64,000 bases of DNA from an uncultured Eubacterium sp. GTDB taxonomy: Bacteria; Bacillota; Clostridia; Lachnospirales; Lachnospiraceae. The position numbers were made by a program, and so were the translations under genes. This document shows, piece by piece, positions 25,401-33,730 of the stretch; within the stretch, counting starts at the first letter, position 1; each line of letters begins with the position of its first letter. The notes under the pieces are model-generated. The model was not told the origin of the DNA, made no database searches, and saw nothing but the letters and a program-made list of their open reading frames with translations. The stretch covers positions 1-64,000 of the forward strand of contig NZ_CAKRAS010000001.1 of the NCBI RefSeq assembly GCF_934295145.1, given 5' to 3'.

Positions 25401-26948
25401 GTGGCGCAGATTATCATTGCGGTGGTAATTACTGCTGTAGTTGCAATCTTGCTTACTTACGTAGCATCTAATGCACATTTTAAGAAAGTCTCTGATGAGA
25501 AAATCGGAAGTGCAGAGGATCGTGCGAGAGCAATTATCGATGAAGCTGTGAAATCTGCTGAGACGAAGAAACGTGAGGCTTTACTCGAGGTCAAGGAAGA
25601 GTCTATTAAGACAAAGAATGAACTTGACAAAGAGATCAAAGACCGCAGATCTGAGATTCAGCGTAACGAGCGTCGTATAGAACAGAAAGAGGCTAATCTG
25701 GATAAAAAACTGGAAGCTATCGAGCGACGTGAGCAGAGCTTTGCGGCAAAAGAAGAAGAGATTAAGCGACAGAAAGCAGAAGTTGCCAAGCTGAATGAAG
25801 AACGCATACAGGAACTGGAGCGAATTTCAGGACTCACCTCTGAACAGGCAAAAGAATATCTCCTGAAAACAGTTGAAGAAGATGTGAAACTGGATACTGC
25901 AAAGTTGATCAAGGAAATGGAGCATCAGGCAAAGGAAGAGGCTGGAAAGAAAGCAAAAGAATACGTAGTAAATGCGATTCAGAAATGTGCAGCCGATCAT
26001 GTTGCCGAGACTACAATTTCTGTTGTGCAGCTTCCAAATGATGAGATGAAAGGACGTATCATTGGTCGAGAGGGACGTAACATCCGTACTCTTGAGACTA
26101 TGACAGGTGTAGACCTGATCATTGATGATACACCGGAAGCAGTTATCCTGTCCGGCTTCGATCCAATCCGTCGTGAGGTGGCTCGTATCGCTCTTGAAAA
26201 ACTGATCGTTGATGGACGTATCCATCCGGCCAGAATCGAAGAGATGGTAGAGAAAGCACAGAAAGAAGTAGAGAGTATGATCCGTGAGGAAGGTGAGGCC
26301 GCTACACTTGAAGTAGGTGTACATGGCATTCATCCGGAACTGGTACGTCTCCTTGGACGTATGAAATTCCGTACCAGCTATGGTCAGAATGCATTAAAAC
26401 ATTCCATCGAAGTAGCACAGTTAAGCGGACTGCTTGCTGCAGAGATTGGTGTGGATGTCAGAGTTGCCAAACGTGCAGGTCTTCTGCATGATATCGGTAA
26501 ATCTGTTGACCACGAGATGGAAGGTTCTCATATCCAGTTGGGTGTTGAACTTTGTAGAAAGTTCAAGGAGTCTCCTACTGTTATCAATGCTGTGGAAGCT
26601 CATCATGGTGATGTTGAGCCGGAGAGCTTGATCGCATGTCTGGTACAGGCTGCAGATACTATTTCCGCAGCAAGACCAGGTGCTCGTAGAGAGACGCTGG
26701 AAACATATTCAAACAGATTAAAGAAACTGGAAGATATCACAAATAGTTTCAAGGGAGTAGACAAATCTTTTGCAGTTCAGGCGGGCAGAGAAGTTCGTAT
26801 TATGGTTGTACCTGAGCAGATCAGTGATGCAGATATGGTACTTCTGGCCAGAGATGTTTCAAAGCAGATTGAGGCTGAATTGGAATATCCGGGTCAGATC
26901 AAAGTAAATGTTATCCGCGAAAGCCGTGTAACAGATTACGCGAAATAA
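25401..26948 (+). CDS. rny: Ribonuclease Y
   Basis: 515-residue membrane-anchored endoribonuclease that starts mRNA decay in Firmicutes. One N-terminal transmembrane helix (IIIAVVITAVVAILLTYV, residues 3-20) precedes a long charged coiled coil (about 30-200). The KH domain has GRIIGREGRNIRTLE. The HD catalytic domain has HDIGKSVDHE, with metal-binding His-Asp. The start is GTG 25401, preceded by AAGGAGGTGC. Monocistronic and closed by a strong terminator. Confidence 0.97.
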   Translation: MAQIIIAVVITAVVAILLTYVASNAHFKKVSDEKIGSAEDRARAIIDEAVKSAETKKREALLEVKEESIKTKNELDKEIKDRRSEIQRNERRIEQKEANLDKKLEAIERREQSFAAKEEEIKRQKAEVAKLNEERIQELERISGLTSEQAKEYLLKTVEEDVKLDTAKLIKEMEHQAKEEAGKKAKEYVVNAIQKCAADHVAETTISVVQLPNDEMKGRIIGREGRNIRTLETMTGVDLIIDDTPEAVILSGFDPIRREVARIALEKLIVDGRIHPARIEEMVEKAQKEVESMIREEGEAATLEVGVHGIHPELVRLLGRMKFRTSYGQNALKHSIEVAQLSGLLAAEIGVDVRVAKRAGLLHDIGKSVDHEMEGSHIQLGVELCRKFKESPTVINAVEAHHGDVEPESLIACLVQAADTISAARPGARRETLETYSNRLKKLEDITNSFKGVDKSFAVQAGREVRIMVVPEQISDADMVLLARDVSKQIEAELEYPGQIKVNVIRESRVTDYAK

Positions 26949-26994
26949 GTATCATAGACCATAATCAGACAGTTCGTATGATGAAAATGAGTTT

Positions 26995-27036
26995 AAAGAC
27001 CTGTAAATCTTCGAAAGAAGATTTACAGGTCTTTTT
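26995..27036 (+). terminator. Strong intrinsic terminator after rny
   Basis: An 18-bp stem, AAAGACCTGTAAATCTTC with a GAAA loop and its complement, followed by a T tract. Confidence 0.92.
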
Positions 27037-27102
27037 GCGTGCATATAAAAAAGGATGATGATAAAGGGAAACAAATATGTCTGATAAAAGAAAAAGAAAA
27101 AG

Positions 27103-27171
27103 AAGAACTCACGAAATTGCTATAGCCCTGTCTGGGTGAGTGGGAATACAAGCATCGTGAGTTCTTTTTTT
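27103..27171. terminator. Terminator between rny and bioY, probably bidirectional
   Basis: AAGAACTCACGA (27103-27114) pairs perfectly with TCGTGAGTTCTT (27155-27166). T7 follows on the plus side, and the A/G-rich left flank gives a pyrimidine tract on the minus side. The loop is about 40 bases. On the minus strand it would end the bioB-bioY transcript. Confidence 0.75.
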
Positions 27172-27206
27172 GGTATGAAATATAAAGGTGTATGAGTTAA
27201 AAATGA

Positions 27207-27773
27207 TTAACGTGCAAGTCCTGCAGCATCTAACTGCTTGCGAATCTGTGGTGCAATCAGCAGTGCAAGGATCATTTTAATAAAATCACCTGGCAGGAAA
27301 GGAATAACACCAGCCATAAGTGCAGCAGATAAGCCCATGTGAGCCTGAATAGCAAGCCATGCGGTTCCAAGTGCATAGCACACAGCAGTTCCAAGGATCA
27401 TACCGAGGAAGCAGAGTGCTTTTTTGTTACGAAAATGATTGATAAAGAAACCGGCGATCAGTGCCAGCGGGATAAATCCAATTAGATATCCGCCAGTTGG
27501 TCCAAAGAGTTTTCCAGGACCGCTGGTAAAGCCGGAAAATACCGGGATTCCAACCAAACCGATCAGAAGATAGATCAGGTAACTGATAGTTCCTTTTTTT
27601 GTTCCCAGAATGAACAGGGAAAAATAAATCACAAGGTTGGTAAGTGAAATCGGTACCGGGCCAATTGGAATGGAAAGTGGTGCCAGTACACAAGTTACAG
27701 CGGTCATGACCGCGATCATGGCAATCTGTTGAATCGTAAATTTTGAAGTCGTTTTCGTTGTTGCATTGTTCAT
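27207..27773 (-). CDS. bioY: BioY biotin transporter substrate-binding (S) component
   Basis: 188 residues, about six transmembrane helices. BioY family signs: ISLTNLVIYFSLFILGTKKG, GLVGIPVFSGFTSGPG and FGPTGGYLIGF. It takes up biotin, alone or with a shared ECF energy module; no ecfA/ecfT genes are in the window, so a housekeeping module elsewhere is expected. It lies 30 bases downstream of bioB on the minus strand in the same BirA-controlled operon. GGAGAAT precedes the start. Confidence 0.93.
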   Translation of the reverse strand: MNNATTKTTSKFTIQQIAMIAVMTAVTCVLAPLSIPIGPVPISLTNLVIYFSLFILGTKKGTISYLIYLLIGLVGIPVFSGFTSGPGKLFGPTGGYLIGFIPLALIAGFFINHFRNKKALCFLGMILGTAVCYALGTAWLAIQAHMGLSAALMAGVIPFLPGDFIKMILALLIAPQIRKQLDAAGLAR

Positions 27774-27803
27774 AAGTCATTCTCCATTTTCTATGCATTG
27801 ATT

Positions 27804-28760
27804 TTATATTTGGAAGCCCATATCAGTAAGCATTTTCTGATCTTGTCTGGTATTATTTCCAACAGTAGTAAGCATGTCACCAGTGATGGTGGCGTTGACA
27901 CCTGCTTCAAATAACCGGCGTCCACCGTCTTTGAAGTAACTGCGTCCTGCTGCCATACGGATATATGCATTCGGATTCAGATAGCGGAACATGGCAACTG
28001 CGCGGATGATCTCATCCTCTGTCAGTGCCGGAAGCCCGGCAAACGGAGTTCCAGGAACCGGGATCAGTGCATTGATCGGGATAGATACAATGCCAAGCTC
28101 AGATAAAGATACTGCCATATCCAGCCGGTCAGCAAAAGTTTCGCCCATGCCGATAATGCCACCGGAACAGACAGCAAGCCCTGCGTCCTGTGCCAGTTTG
28201 ATCTCACGAATTTTGTCATCATACGTATGGGTTGTACATATATTTGGGAAGTTGCGGCGGGATGTCTCGATATTAGCATGATACATGGTAACACCGGCAT
28301 CTTTCAGACGGAAAAATGCTTCCGGTGCCAGTAATCCATGGGACGCACACAGACGCAGCGTACTGTTTTTATGTAATTCTTCGTAGGTGTGGATCAGTTT
28401 TTCCAGATCATCACCTTCTACTGTTCTTCCGGCAGTGACGATGGAGTAAGCATGCACGCCGGCAGCTTCTCTGGCACGGCAGTCCGCAAGAACGACATCG
28501 GTGTCTAACATGCCATAAGTTTCACAGGAAGTGTGGTGAAAGGATGATTGTGCACAGAATTTGCAGTTTTCCGAGCATTTTCCGGCACGACCGTTGATGA
28601 TCGTGCATAAATCTATAGAATTTCCACATAATGCCTTTCGGATTTCATTTGCTCCGGCAGCCAGTTCTTCCAGATCTGCAGTTTCAAAAAACGACAGATC
28701 ATCATCGCGGGTCAGGCGGCGACCGTTTATGATTTCTTTGGTAAGTTCAGTGATATTCAT
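27804..28760 (-). CDS. bioB: Biotin synthase
   Basis: 318 residues, radical-SAM enzyme inserting sulfur into dethiobiotin. The SAM cluster motif is GKCSENCKFCAQSS (CxxxCxxC). Further conserved pieces are SIVTAGR, YHANIETSRRNFPNICTTHTYDDK and GGIIGMGET. ATG at 28760 is chosen because GGAGAATTG precedes it; an ORF extension to 28964 crosses the operator and promoter and is spurious. No bioA, bioD or bioF is adjacent. With bioY this suggests uptake of biotin or its precursor rather than full synthesis from this locus. Confidence 0.95.
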   Translation of the reverse strand: MNITELTKEIINGRRLTRDDDLSFFETADLEELAAGANEIRKALCGNSIDLCTIINGRAGKCSENCKFCAQSSFHHTSCETYGMLDTDVVLADCRAREAAGVHAYSIVTAGRTVEGDDLEKLIHTYEELHKNSTLRLCASHGLLAPEAFFRLKDAGVTMYHANIETSRRNFPNICTTHTYDDKIREIKLAQDAGLAVCSGGIIGMGETFADRLDMAVSLSELGIVSIPINALIPVPGTPFAGLPALTEDEIIRAVAMFRYLNPNAYIRMAAGRSYFKDGGRRLFEAGVNATITGDMLTTVGNNTRQDQKMLTDMGFQI

Positions 28761-28831
28761 AATCAATTCTCCATTCTTGCATATAGAATCGTATTTTGAA
28801 CGCAAAGCGACTGCGTTCATGAGCACGTAGC

Positions 28832-28861
28832 GAAAGCGGATTGCGAATGTCCGCTTTACAT
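28832..28861. repeat. 30-bp direct repeat B, copy 1 (hairpin)
   Basis: Identical over 30 bases to 29825-29854. The core AAAGCGGA ... TCCGCTTT is an inverted repeat with a 9-base loop. It lies in the bioB leader. A second small hairpin, GAACGCA / TGCGTTC, is next to it at 28799-28819. Confidence 0.85.
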
Positions 28862-28878
28862 GTATGATTCTGTTGCTT

Positions 28879-28907
28879 AGTATAAGCAGAATGGAGTTAA
28901 TTGTCAA
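28879..28907 (-). promoter_or_regulatory. bioB-bioY promoter (minus strand)
   Basis: On the minus strand: TTGACA (28907-28902), a 17-base spacer and TATACT (28884-28879). The -35 overlaps the BirA half-site. Confidence 0.88.
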
Positions 28908-28933
28908 CCTATAAAATAATATTTGGTTAACAT
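28901..28933 (-). promoter_or_regulatory. BirA operator
   Basis: TTGTCAACC (28901-28909), 15 bases, GGTTAACAT (28925-28933). This matches the BirA dyad of Firmicutes (TTGTTAACC-N15-GGTTAACAA type). It covers the -35, so biotinoyl-AMP-loaded BirA would block bioBY transcription. BirA itself is not in the window. Confidence 0.88.
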
Positions 28934-28957
28934 TAGAAAAGTTAATAGAAAGAAATA

Positions 28958-29803
28958 TTAACAAACAGTATTGCGATACTCATTTGGAGTCATACCTTCC
29001 TGTTTTTTAAAAGCAGTACAAAATCCACTCTCATCAGAAAAACCAGAGCGAATCGAAATTTCTTTTATGGACATCTGGCTTGTTTTCAGCAAAAATTTTG
29101 CATTTGCCATGCGGGTAGTAATGAGATATTTGTGTGGAGTCATGCCTGTTTCTTTGGTAAACACCCGGGAAAAATAGTATGGACTCAACGCTGCAATATC
29201 TGCTAATTCCTGAAGTGTAATGGATTTATAAAAATATTTGTTAATGTGTGAAATGGCTTCTGATACGTTAGTTTGCGTTTTCTTAGTTGTCTGCTGTGTC
29301 GTTTCAGCGGTTAACAAATCTGTCAGAATATTTGTGATCGTGCCGGAAATCTGGTCTTCTGCAATTGGTGCACGGTTGCGGAAAGTATCGTAGATATCAT
29401 AGAGGGATCTGCGGATGGTATCCGGGTGAGCTGGATAGAGCAGAGAGCCTTTTTCAGATACAATTGTTTCATAAAAAGTGCGCGCCATCGGACCGTCAAA
29501 ATGCAGCCAGAGGGCTTCAAAACCGGAATCGGTACCGTAGGCATGTGGCGCATAGCAATCCAGAAGAACAAGCTGTCCTGCCATAGCCTGCATTGTCTGG
29601 TTGTGAACCGTTACAAAACAGGTTCCTTTCAAAATGTACATCAGTAGAAAACTGTTGTAAGAATCTCGTGCCAGCCGGTAGCCACTTTCGTAACGGAAAG
29701 AGCCGGTACAGATTGGATAGAAAAACAGTTTTTGGGCAAGGGTGCTTGGGGTGTATACATAGTAATCGGAATTTGGCAGAATGTGCGTTTCGTAAGATAT
29801 CAT
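28958..29803 (-). CDS. AraC-family transcriptional regulator
   Basis: 281 residues: an N-terminal cupin-like sensing domain (LMYILKGTCFVTVHNQ, GQLVLLDCYAPHAYGT) and a C-terminal double helix-turn-helix (about 185-281; ITLQELADIAALSPYYFSRVF and SIKEISIRSGFSDESGFCTAFKK). Such regulators mostly sense sugars and activate carbohydrate genes. It is divergent from the DUF5107/TPR gene at 30037, the most likely target. A strong AGGAGG lies 5 bases before the start. The gene and the bio promoter behind it are bracketed by two copies of repeat B. Confidence 0.88.
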   Translation of the reverse strand: MISYETHILPNSDYYVYTPSTLAQKLFFYPICTGSFRYESGYRLARDSYNSFLLMYILKGTCFVTVHNQTMQAMAGQLVLLDCYAPHAYGTDSGFEALWLHFDGPMARTFYETIVSEKGSLLYPAHPDTIRRSLYDIYDTFRNRAPIAEDQISGTITNILTDLLTAETTQQTTKKTQTNVSEAISHINKYFYKSITLQELADIAALSPYYFSRVFTKETGMTPHKYLITTRMANAKFLLKTSQMSIKEISIRSGFSDESGFCTAFKKQEGMTPNEYRNTVC

Positions 29804-29824
29804 AGGAACCTCCTGAATATTTGA

Positions 29825-29854
29825 GAAAGCGGATTGCGAATGTCCGCTTTACAT
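29825..29854. repeat. 30-bp direct repeat B, copy 2 (hairpin)
   Basis: Identical to 28832-28861. It lies 21 bases upstream of the AraC regulator start, in its leader. Confidence 0.85.
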
Positions 29855-30036
29855 TACTGTAAGTATACGTGTTTTATTAGCTTATGTCAAAAGCAATTTT
29901 TGGCAATGAATCAGCAATTAAATTGAATGAAAACAGGAACTGTATGGAATATAATGAGAGCAAGAAATTGATAATGATTAGATGAATTTACGCAGAAACG
30001 ATAACAGGAGAAGAAAAGCAGAAAGGACGGGAAAGT

Positions 30037-33000
30037 ATGGAAGCGGCAAACAGCGCAAAAATCTGGGAAGAAGATGTAGTGATTCCAACTTATGAGATTG
30101 GTGCACCGGACAAAAATCCGATGTTTTTGGAAAAACGAGTATATCAGGGTAGTTCCGGAAAAGTATATCCGTATCCGACCACAGAGAAGATCAGTCATGA
30201 AAAGAAAGACAAGATCTGGCACGCAGTATATCTGGAAAATGAATATCTGAAGGTTATGATCCTGCCGGAACTTGGCGGACGAATCCAGCGTGCATACGAT
30301 AAAACAAATGATTACGACTTTGTATATTATAATCATGTGATCAAACCGGCGCTGGTGGGACTTGCCGGTCCGTGGATTTCCGGTGGTATTGAATTTAACT
30401 GGCCGCAGCATCACCGCCCAACGACGTATATGCCGGTGGATCACTTGGTGGAAACCCATGCGGATGGCAGCGTGACACTGTTGGTGGGAGATGTGGACCA
30501 GATGTATGGCACCAAAGTGTTGACTTCCTTTACTTTGTATCCGGGAAAATCTTATATCGAAATCCGGGGACAGCTTTATAACCGAACACCACTGCCACAG
30601 ACATTTTTGTGGTGGGCAAACCCGGCGGTTTCCGTCAATGAATACACGCAGTCGATTTTTCCACCGGATGTACATACCGTGTATGATCATGGAAAACGTG
30701 CCGTTTCAAGATTCCCGATTGCAAAGGGAGAGTATTATAAACACGACTACAGCGAAGGGGTTGACATTTCCAGATACAAAAACATTCCGGTTCCGACTTC
30801 TTACATGGCAGAAACGTCAAAATATGATTTCGTGGGCGGTTATGATTATAAAAAAGAAGCCGGACTGCTCCATGTGGCAGACCACCATTTTTCACCGGGT
30901 AAAAAGCAGTGGACCTGGGGCTGTGGTGAATTCGGAAAAGCCTGGGACCGCAACCTGACGGATGAGGATGGCCCGTACATCGAACTGATGACAGGTGTAT
31001 ACACAGAAAATCAGCCGGATTTCAGCTGGTTAAAACCATTTGAAGAAAAAGTATTTACCCAGTATTTTATGCCATACAAAAAAGTAGGAGCAGTAAAAAA
31101 TGCTTCCATTCATGCGGCTTTGAATCTGGAACTGACTTCACAGGGCGCAAAAATCGTCGTATATACAACGGAAGAATATGCAGATGCAGAAATCGTGCTG
31201 GAGCAGAACGGAACAGAAATCTTCCGAAAACAGACAAAACTGTCTCCAATGGAAACTTACAAAGAAATCATTCCGGTGTCAGCGAAAAAAATACAGGAAC
31301 TGAAGGTGGCAGTTTATGGACATGGCAGACTGCTGGTGGCATATGAGCCGGAAGAGGAAACGATTCCCAAGCTTGGTGAGCCGGCGGAGGCAGCAAAGAA
31401 GCCGGAAAAGATTTTGACAAATGAAGAATTGCTTCTGACGGCACAGCATATCGAGCAGCATCGTCATGCGACCTGGAGGCCGGATCCATATTATCTGGAA
31501 GGATTAAAACGAGATCCGGGAGATATCCGGATCAATCAGGCCTACGGCATGCTTCTGATGCGGCGGGGACAGTTTGCAGAAGCGGAAAAATATTTCCGGG
31601 CAGCAATCAAACGTCTGACATGGCGGAGCCCGAATCCTTATGACAGCGAGCCTTACTATAACCTTGGACTTGTACTGTTTTATCAAGACAGAAAAGAAGA
31701 AGCATATGATGCTTTTTATAAGGCGGCATGGACAAATGCGCAGCAGGAAATGTCTTATTATTATCTGGCCTGCATTGCGTGTGGAGATGGTGAATATGAG
31801 CATGCATTGGAACTTGTGGAGCGCAGTCTGGTGAAAAACAGTCATAATGTCAAGGCGAGAGGATTGAAAGCTGTATTATTGCGTAAATTAAATCGTGTGG
31901 AAGCAGCGGAAAAGTGGAGAGCAGAGAATCTGGAATTGGATGCTTTTGATTATGTGACATTGTTTGAGAATGTGTTAGCTGGAAAAGATGAAGGAAAAAA
32001 TCACTCTGCCAAAATAGTATTTCAGGAAAGAAGCAGAGGCTTTTATGAGACATATTTGCAGACAGCCAGAGATTACGCAGAGTATGGATGTTCAGAAGAA
32101 GCAATCTGCATATTGAAATCTTGCGCTGTGCAGCAGCCGATGATTTATTACTATCAGGCATATTATCAGCAGAAATTAGAGGCATTTGTTGAAGGAAATT
32201 TGACTATCAATAGAGAAAATGATGGAGTAGCAATGGGATTGTGCCAGAAAGCCAATGCAGAAAATAACAAAGATATAACAGATACATTGTATGAAAAAGC
32301 AGAGAAGTGTGCACCAGACTATTGCTTCCCGAATAAACTGGAGGACATTGCAGTATTGGAGCAGGCAATCGTTGCAAATCCAAAAGGGGCAAAAGCATAT
32401 TATTATTTAGGCAATTTGTATTATGATAAATTGCGGTATGATCGTGCAATCGCACTTTGGGAACAGTCCATCATGCTGGATGCATCTTATTCAACTGCAC
32501 ATCGAAATCTGGCAATTGCATATTATAACAAACGGCAGGATGCTGAGGCAGCCCGCAAGGAACTGGAACAGGCATTTGCACTGGATGAATCCGACAGCCG
32601 TGTATTTTTGGAACTGGATCAGTTATATAAGAAACTTGGCGTGTCATTTGCAGAACGTTTGAAACAGTATGAAGCGAGGGAGAAACTGATCCGGGAGCGG
32701 GATGATACGATGCTGGAGTGGGTGACACTATATAATTTGGACGGTGAGCCGCAGAAAGCCTATGATCTCATCATGAGCCATTCCTTCCGCCCATGGGAAG
32801 GTGCAGAAGGGCGGATTTCCGGTCAGTATAAGATTGCACTGGCAACACTGGCAAGGGAAGCAATGCAGAAAAAAGATTATGAACGTGCGGAGCTGCTTTT
32901 GAAGCAGGCATTACAGTATCCGGAGAATCTGGGTGAAGGACGTCTGGAAGGCACCAAGGATAATGACATTTATTATGAACTTGGTGTGGTACAGGAACAT

Positions 33001-33423
33001 TTGAACCGACAGGATGAGGCGCGGAAGTATTTTGAATTGGCACAAATCGGTGATAACGAGCCGGCGGGCGCAATGTATTACTATGATCAGCCAGCGGATA
33101 TGATATTGTATCAGGCATTGGCAAGCAAAAAGCTGAATCAAATGAAACGTTATCATGCCTGTCTGAACAAGTTGCAGGATTATGGAGAGCAGCATTTGTA
33201 CGATCATGTAGAAGATGATTTCTTTGCGGTATCGTTGCCTGATTTTCTGATTTTTGAAGATGATATTACACAAAAAAACAAGGCACATTGCTATTATCTG
33301 ATGGGATTGTCGAAATTGGGCGCAGGTGAATATGCGGCGGCAGAGGAAAATTTTGAGAAGTGTATGGAGATTGATTATAATCACCAGAAGAGTAGACTGT
33401 ATCGGGAGATGTGCAGGAAATAA
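30037..33423 (+). CDS. Large DUF5107 / tetratricopeptide-repeat protein
   Basis: 1128 residues, no signal peptide, so presumably cytoplasmic. Residues about 20-340 match the DUF5107 pattern, a galactose-mutarotase-like beta-sandwich (LPELGGRIQRAYDK, GPWISGGIEFNWPQHH, WWANPAVSV, WGCGEFG). A linker is followed by repeated TPR-like helices from about 460 to the end (for example YYNLGLVLFYQDRKEEAYDAF and YYYLGNLYYDKLRYDRAIALWEQS). The reaction is unknown; a sugar-binding or sugar-processing role is inferred from the fold and the divergent AraC regulator. GGAAAG precedes the ATG. A terminator follows. Confidence 0.8.
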   Translation: MEAANSAKIWEEDVVIPTYEIGAPDKNPMFLEKRVYQGSSGKVYPYPTTEKISHEKKDKIWHAVYLENEYLKVMILPELGGRIQRAYDKTNDYDFVYYNHVIKPALVGLAGPWISGGIEFNWPQHHRPTTYMPVDHLVETHADGSVTLLVGDVDQMYGTKVLTSFTLYPGKSYIEIRGQLYNRTPLPQTFLWWANPAVSVNEYTQSIFPPDVHTVYDHGKRAVSRFPIAKGEYYKHDYSEGVDISRYKNIPVPTSYMAETSKYDFVGGYDYKKEAGLLHVADHHFSPGKKQWTWGCGEFGKAWDRNLTDEDGPYIELMTGVYTENQPDFSWLKPFEEKVFTQYFMPYKKVGAVKNASIHAALNLELTSQGAKIVVYTTEEYADAEIVLEQNGTEIFRKQTKLSPMETYKEIIPVSAKKIQELKVAVYGHGRLLVAYEPEEETIPKLGEPAEAAKKPEKILTNEELLLTAQHIEQHRHATWRPDPYYLEGLKRDPGDIRINQAYGMLLMRRGQFAEAEKYFRAAIKRLTWRSPNPYDSEPYYNLGLVLFYQDRKEEAYDAFYKAAWTNAQQEMSYYYLACIACGDGEYEHALELVERSLVKNSHNVKARGLKAVLLRKLNRVEAAEKWRAENLELDAFDYVTLFENVLAGKDEGKNHSAKIVFQERSRGFYETYLQTARDYAEYGCSEEAICILKSCAVQQPMIYYYQAYYQQKLEAFVEGNLTINRENDGVAMGLCQKANAENNKDITDTLYEKAEKCAPDYCFPNKLEDIAVLEQAIVANPKGAKAYYYLGNLYYDKLRYDRAIALWEQSIMLDASYSTAHRNLAIAYYNKRQDAEAARKELEQAFALDESDSRVFLELDQLYKKLGVSFAERLKQYEAREKLIRERDDTMLEWVTLYNLDGEPQKAYDLIMSHSFRPWEGAEGRISGQYKIALATLAREAMQKKDYERAELLLKQALQYPENLGEGRLEGTKDNDIYYELGVVQEHLNRQDEARKYFELAQIGDNEPAGAMYYYDQPADMILYQALASKKLNQMKRYHACLNKLQDYGEQHLYDHVEDDFFAVSLPDFLIFEDDITQKNKAHCYYLMGLSKLGAGEYAAAEENFEKCMEIDYNHQKSRLYREMCRK

Positions 33424-33453
33424 GTTCAAATTATAATTGAATAAAGATGGGCG

Positions 33454-33489
33454 AAAAATCAATCGTAAGTAATTGCGATTGATTTTTGT
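33454..33489 (+). terminator. Intrinsic terminator after the DUF5107 gene
   Basis: AAAAATCAATCG (33454-33465) / CGATTGATTTTT (33476-33487) with a 10-base loop. It marks the left border of the AT-rich island. Confidence 0.82.
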
Positions 33490-33627
33490 TATATAAAACA
33501 ATAAAAAAGAAACGAGCATCCTTTTCCAGTCGAGTAACCTTACTCAGTAACAAAACCCATTTCTTAGTTATGATTGTATGATGTTGCTGTTAAAAAGTCA
33601 AATAAAAATTGAAATTAATTTTTAAAA
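33490..33627. other. AT-rich spacer at the left edge of the accessory island
   Basis: No gene was seen. Base composition becomes clearly AT-rich from about 33.5 kb. A short GAGTAACCTTACTC-like inverted repeat lies near 33532-33545. No tRNA or obvious attachment site was found. Confidence 0.4.
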
Positions 33628-33656
33628 TTGTTCAGAGCGATATATTATGATATGAT
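33628..33656 (+). promoter_or_regulatory. Promoter of the DUF262 gene
   Basis: TTGTTC (33628-33633), a 17-base spacer and TATGAT (33651-33656). Confidence 0.6.
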
Positions 33657-33676
33657 TTATTTAATAATATATTGAA

Positions 33677-33703
33677 AACAAAAGTCGCAAAAAGACTTTT
33701 GTT
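33677..33703 (+). promoter_or_regulatory. Perfect leader hairpin / operator before the DUF262 gene
   Basis: AACAAAAGTC (33677-33686) and GACTTTTGTT (33694-33703) are perfect 10-bp arms around a 7-base A-rich loop. It begins 21 bases after the -10, so it lies in the leader. It may be a repressor site or an RNA hairpin; no T-run follows. Confidence 0.55.
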
Positions 33704-33730
33704 AACTTAAAAAGCAGAAGGGGTATATTA

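Noticed and set aside
27077..27139. 20-codon ORF (MSDKRKRKRRTHEIAIALSG)
   Set aside because: It overlaps the left arm of the terminator at 27103-27171 and has only a weak ribosome-binding site; no evidence beyond an ATG.
29911..30690. 259-residue antisense ORF under the DUF5107 gene
   Set aside because: Shadow of the strongly coding plus-strand frame; no start signal.
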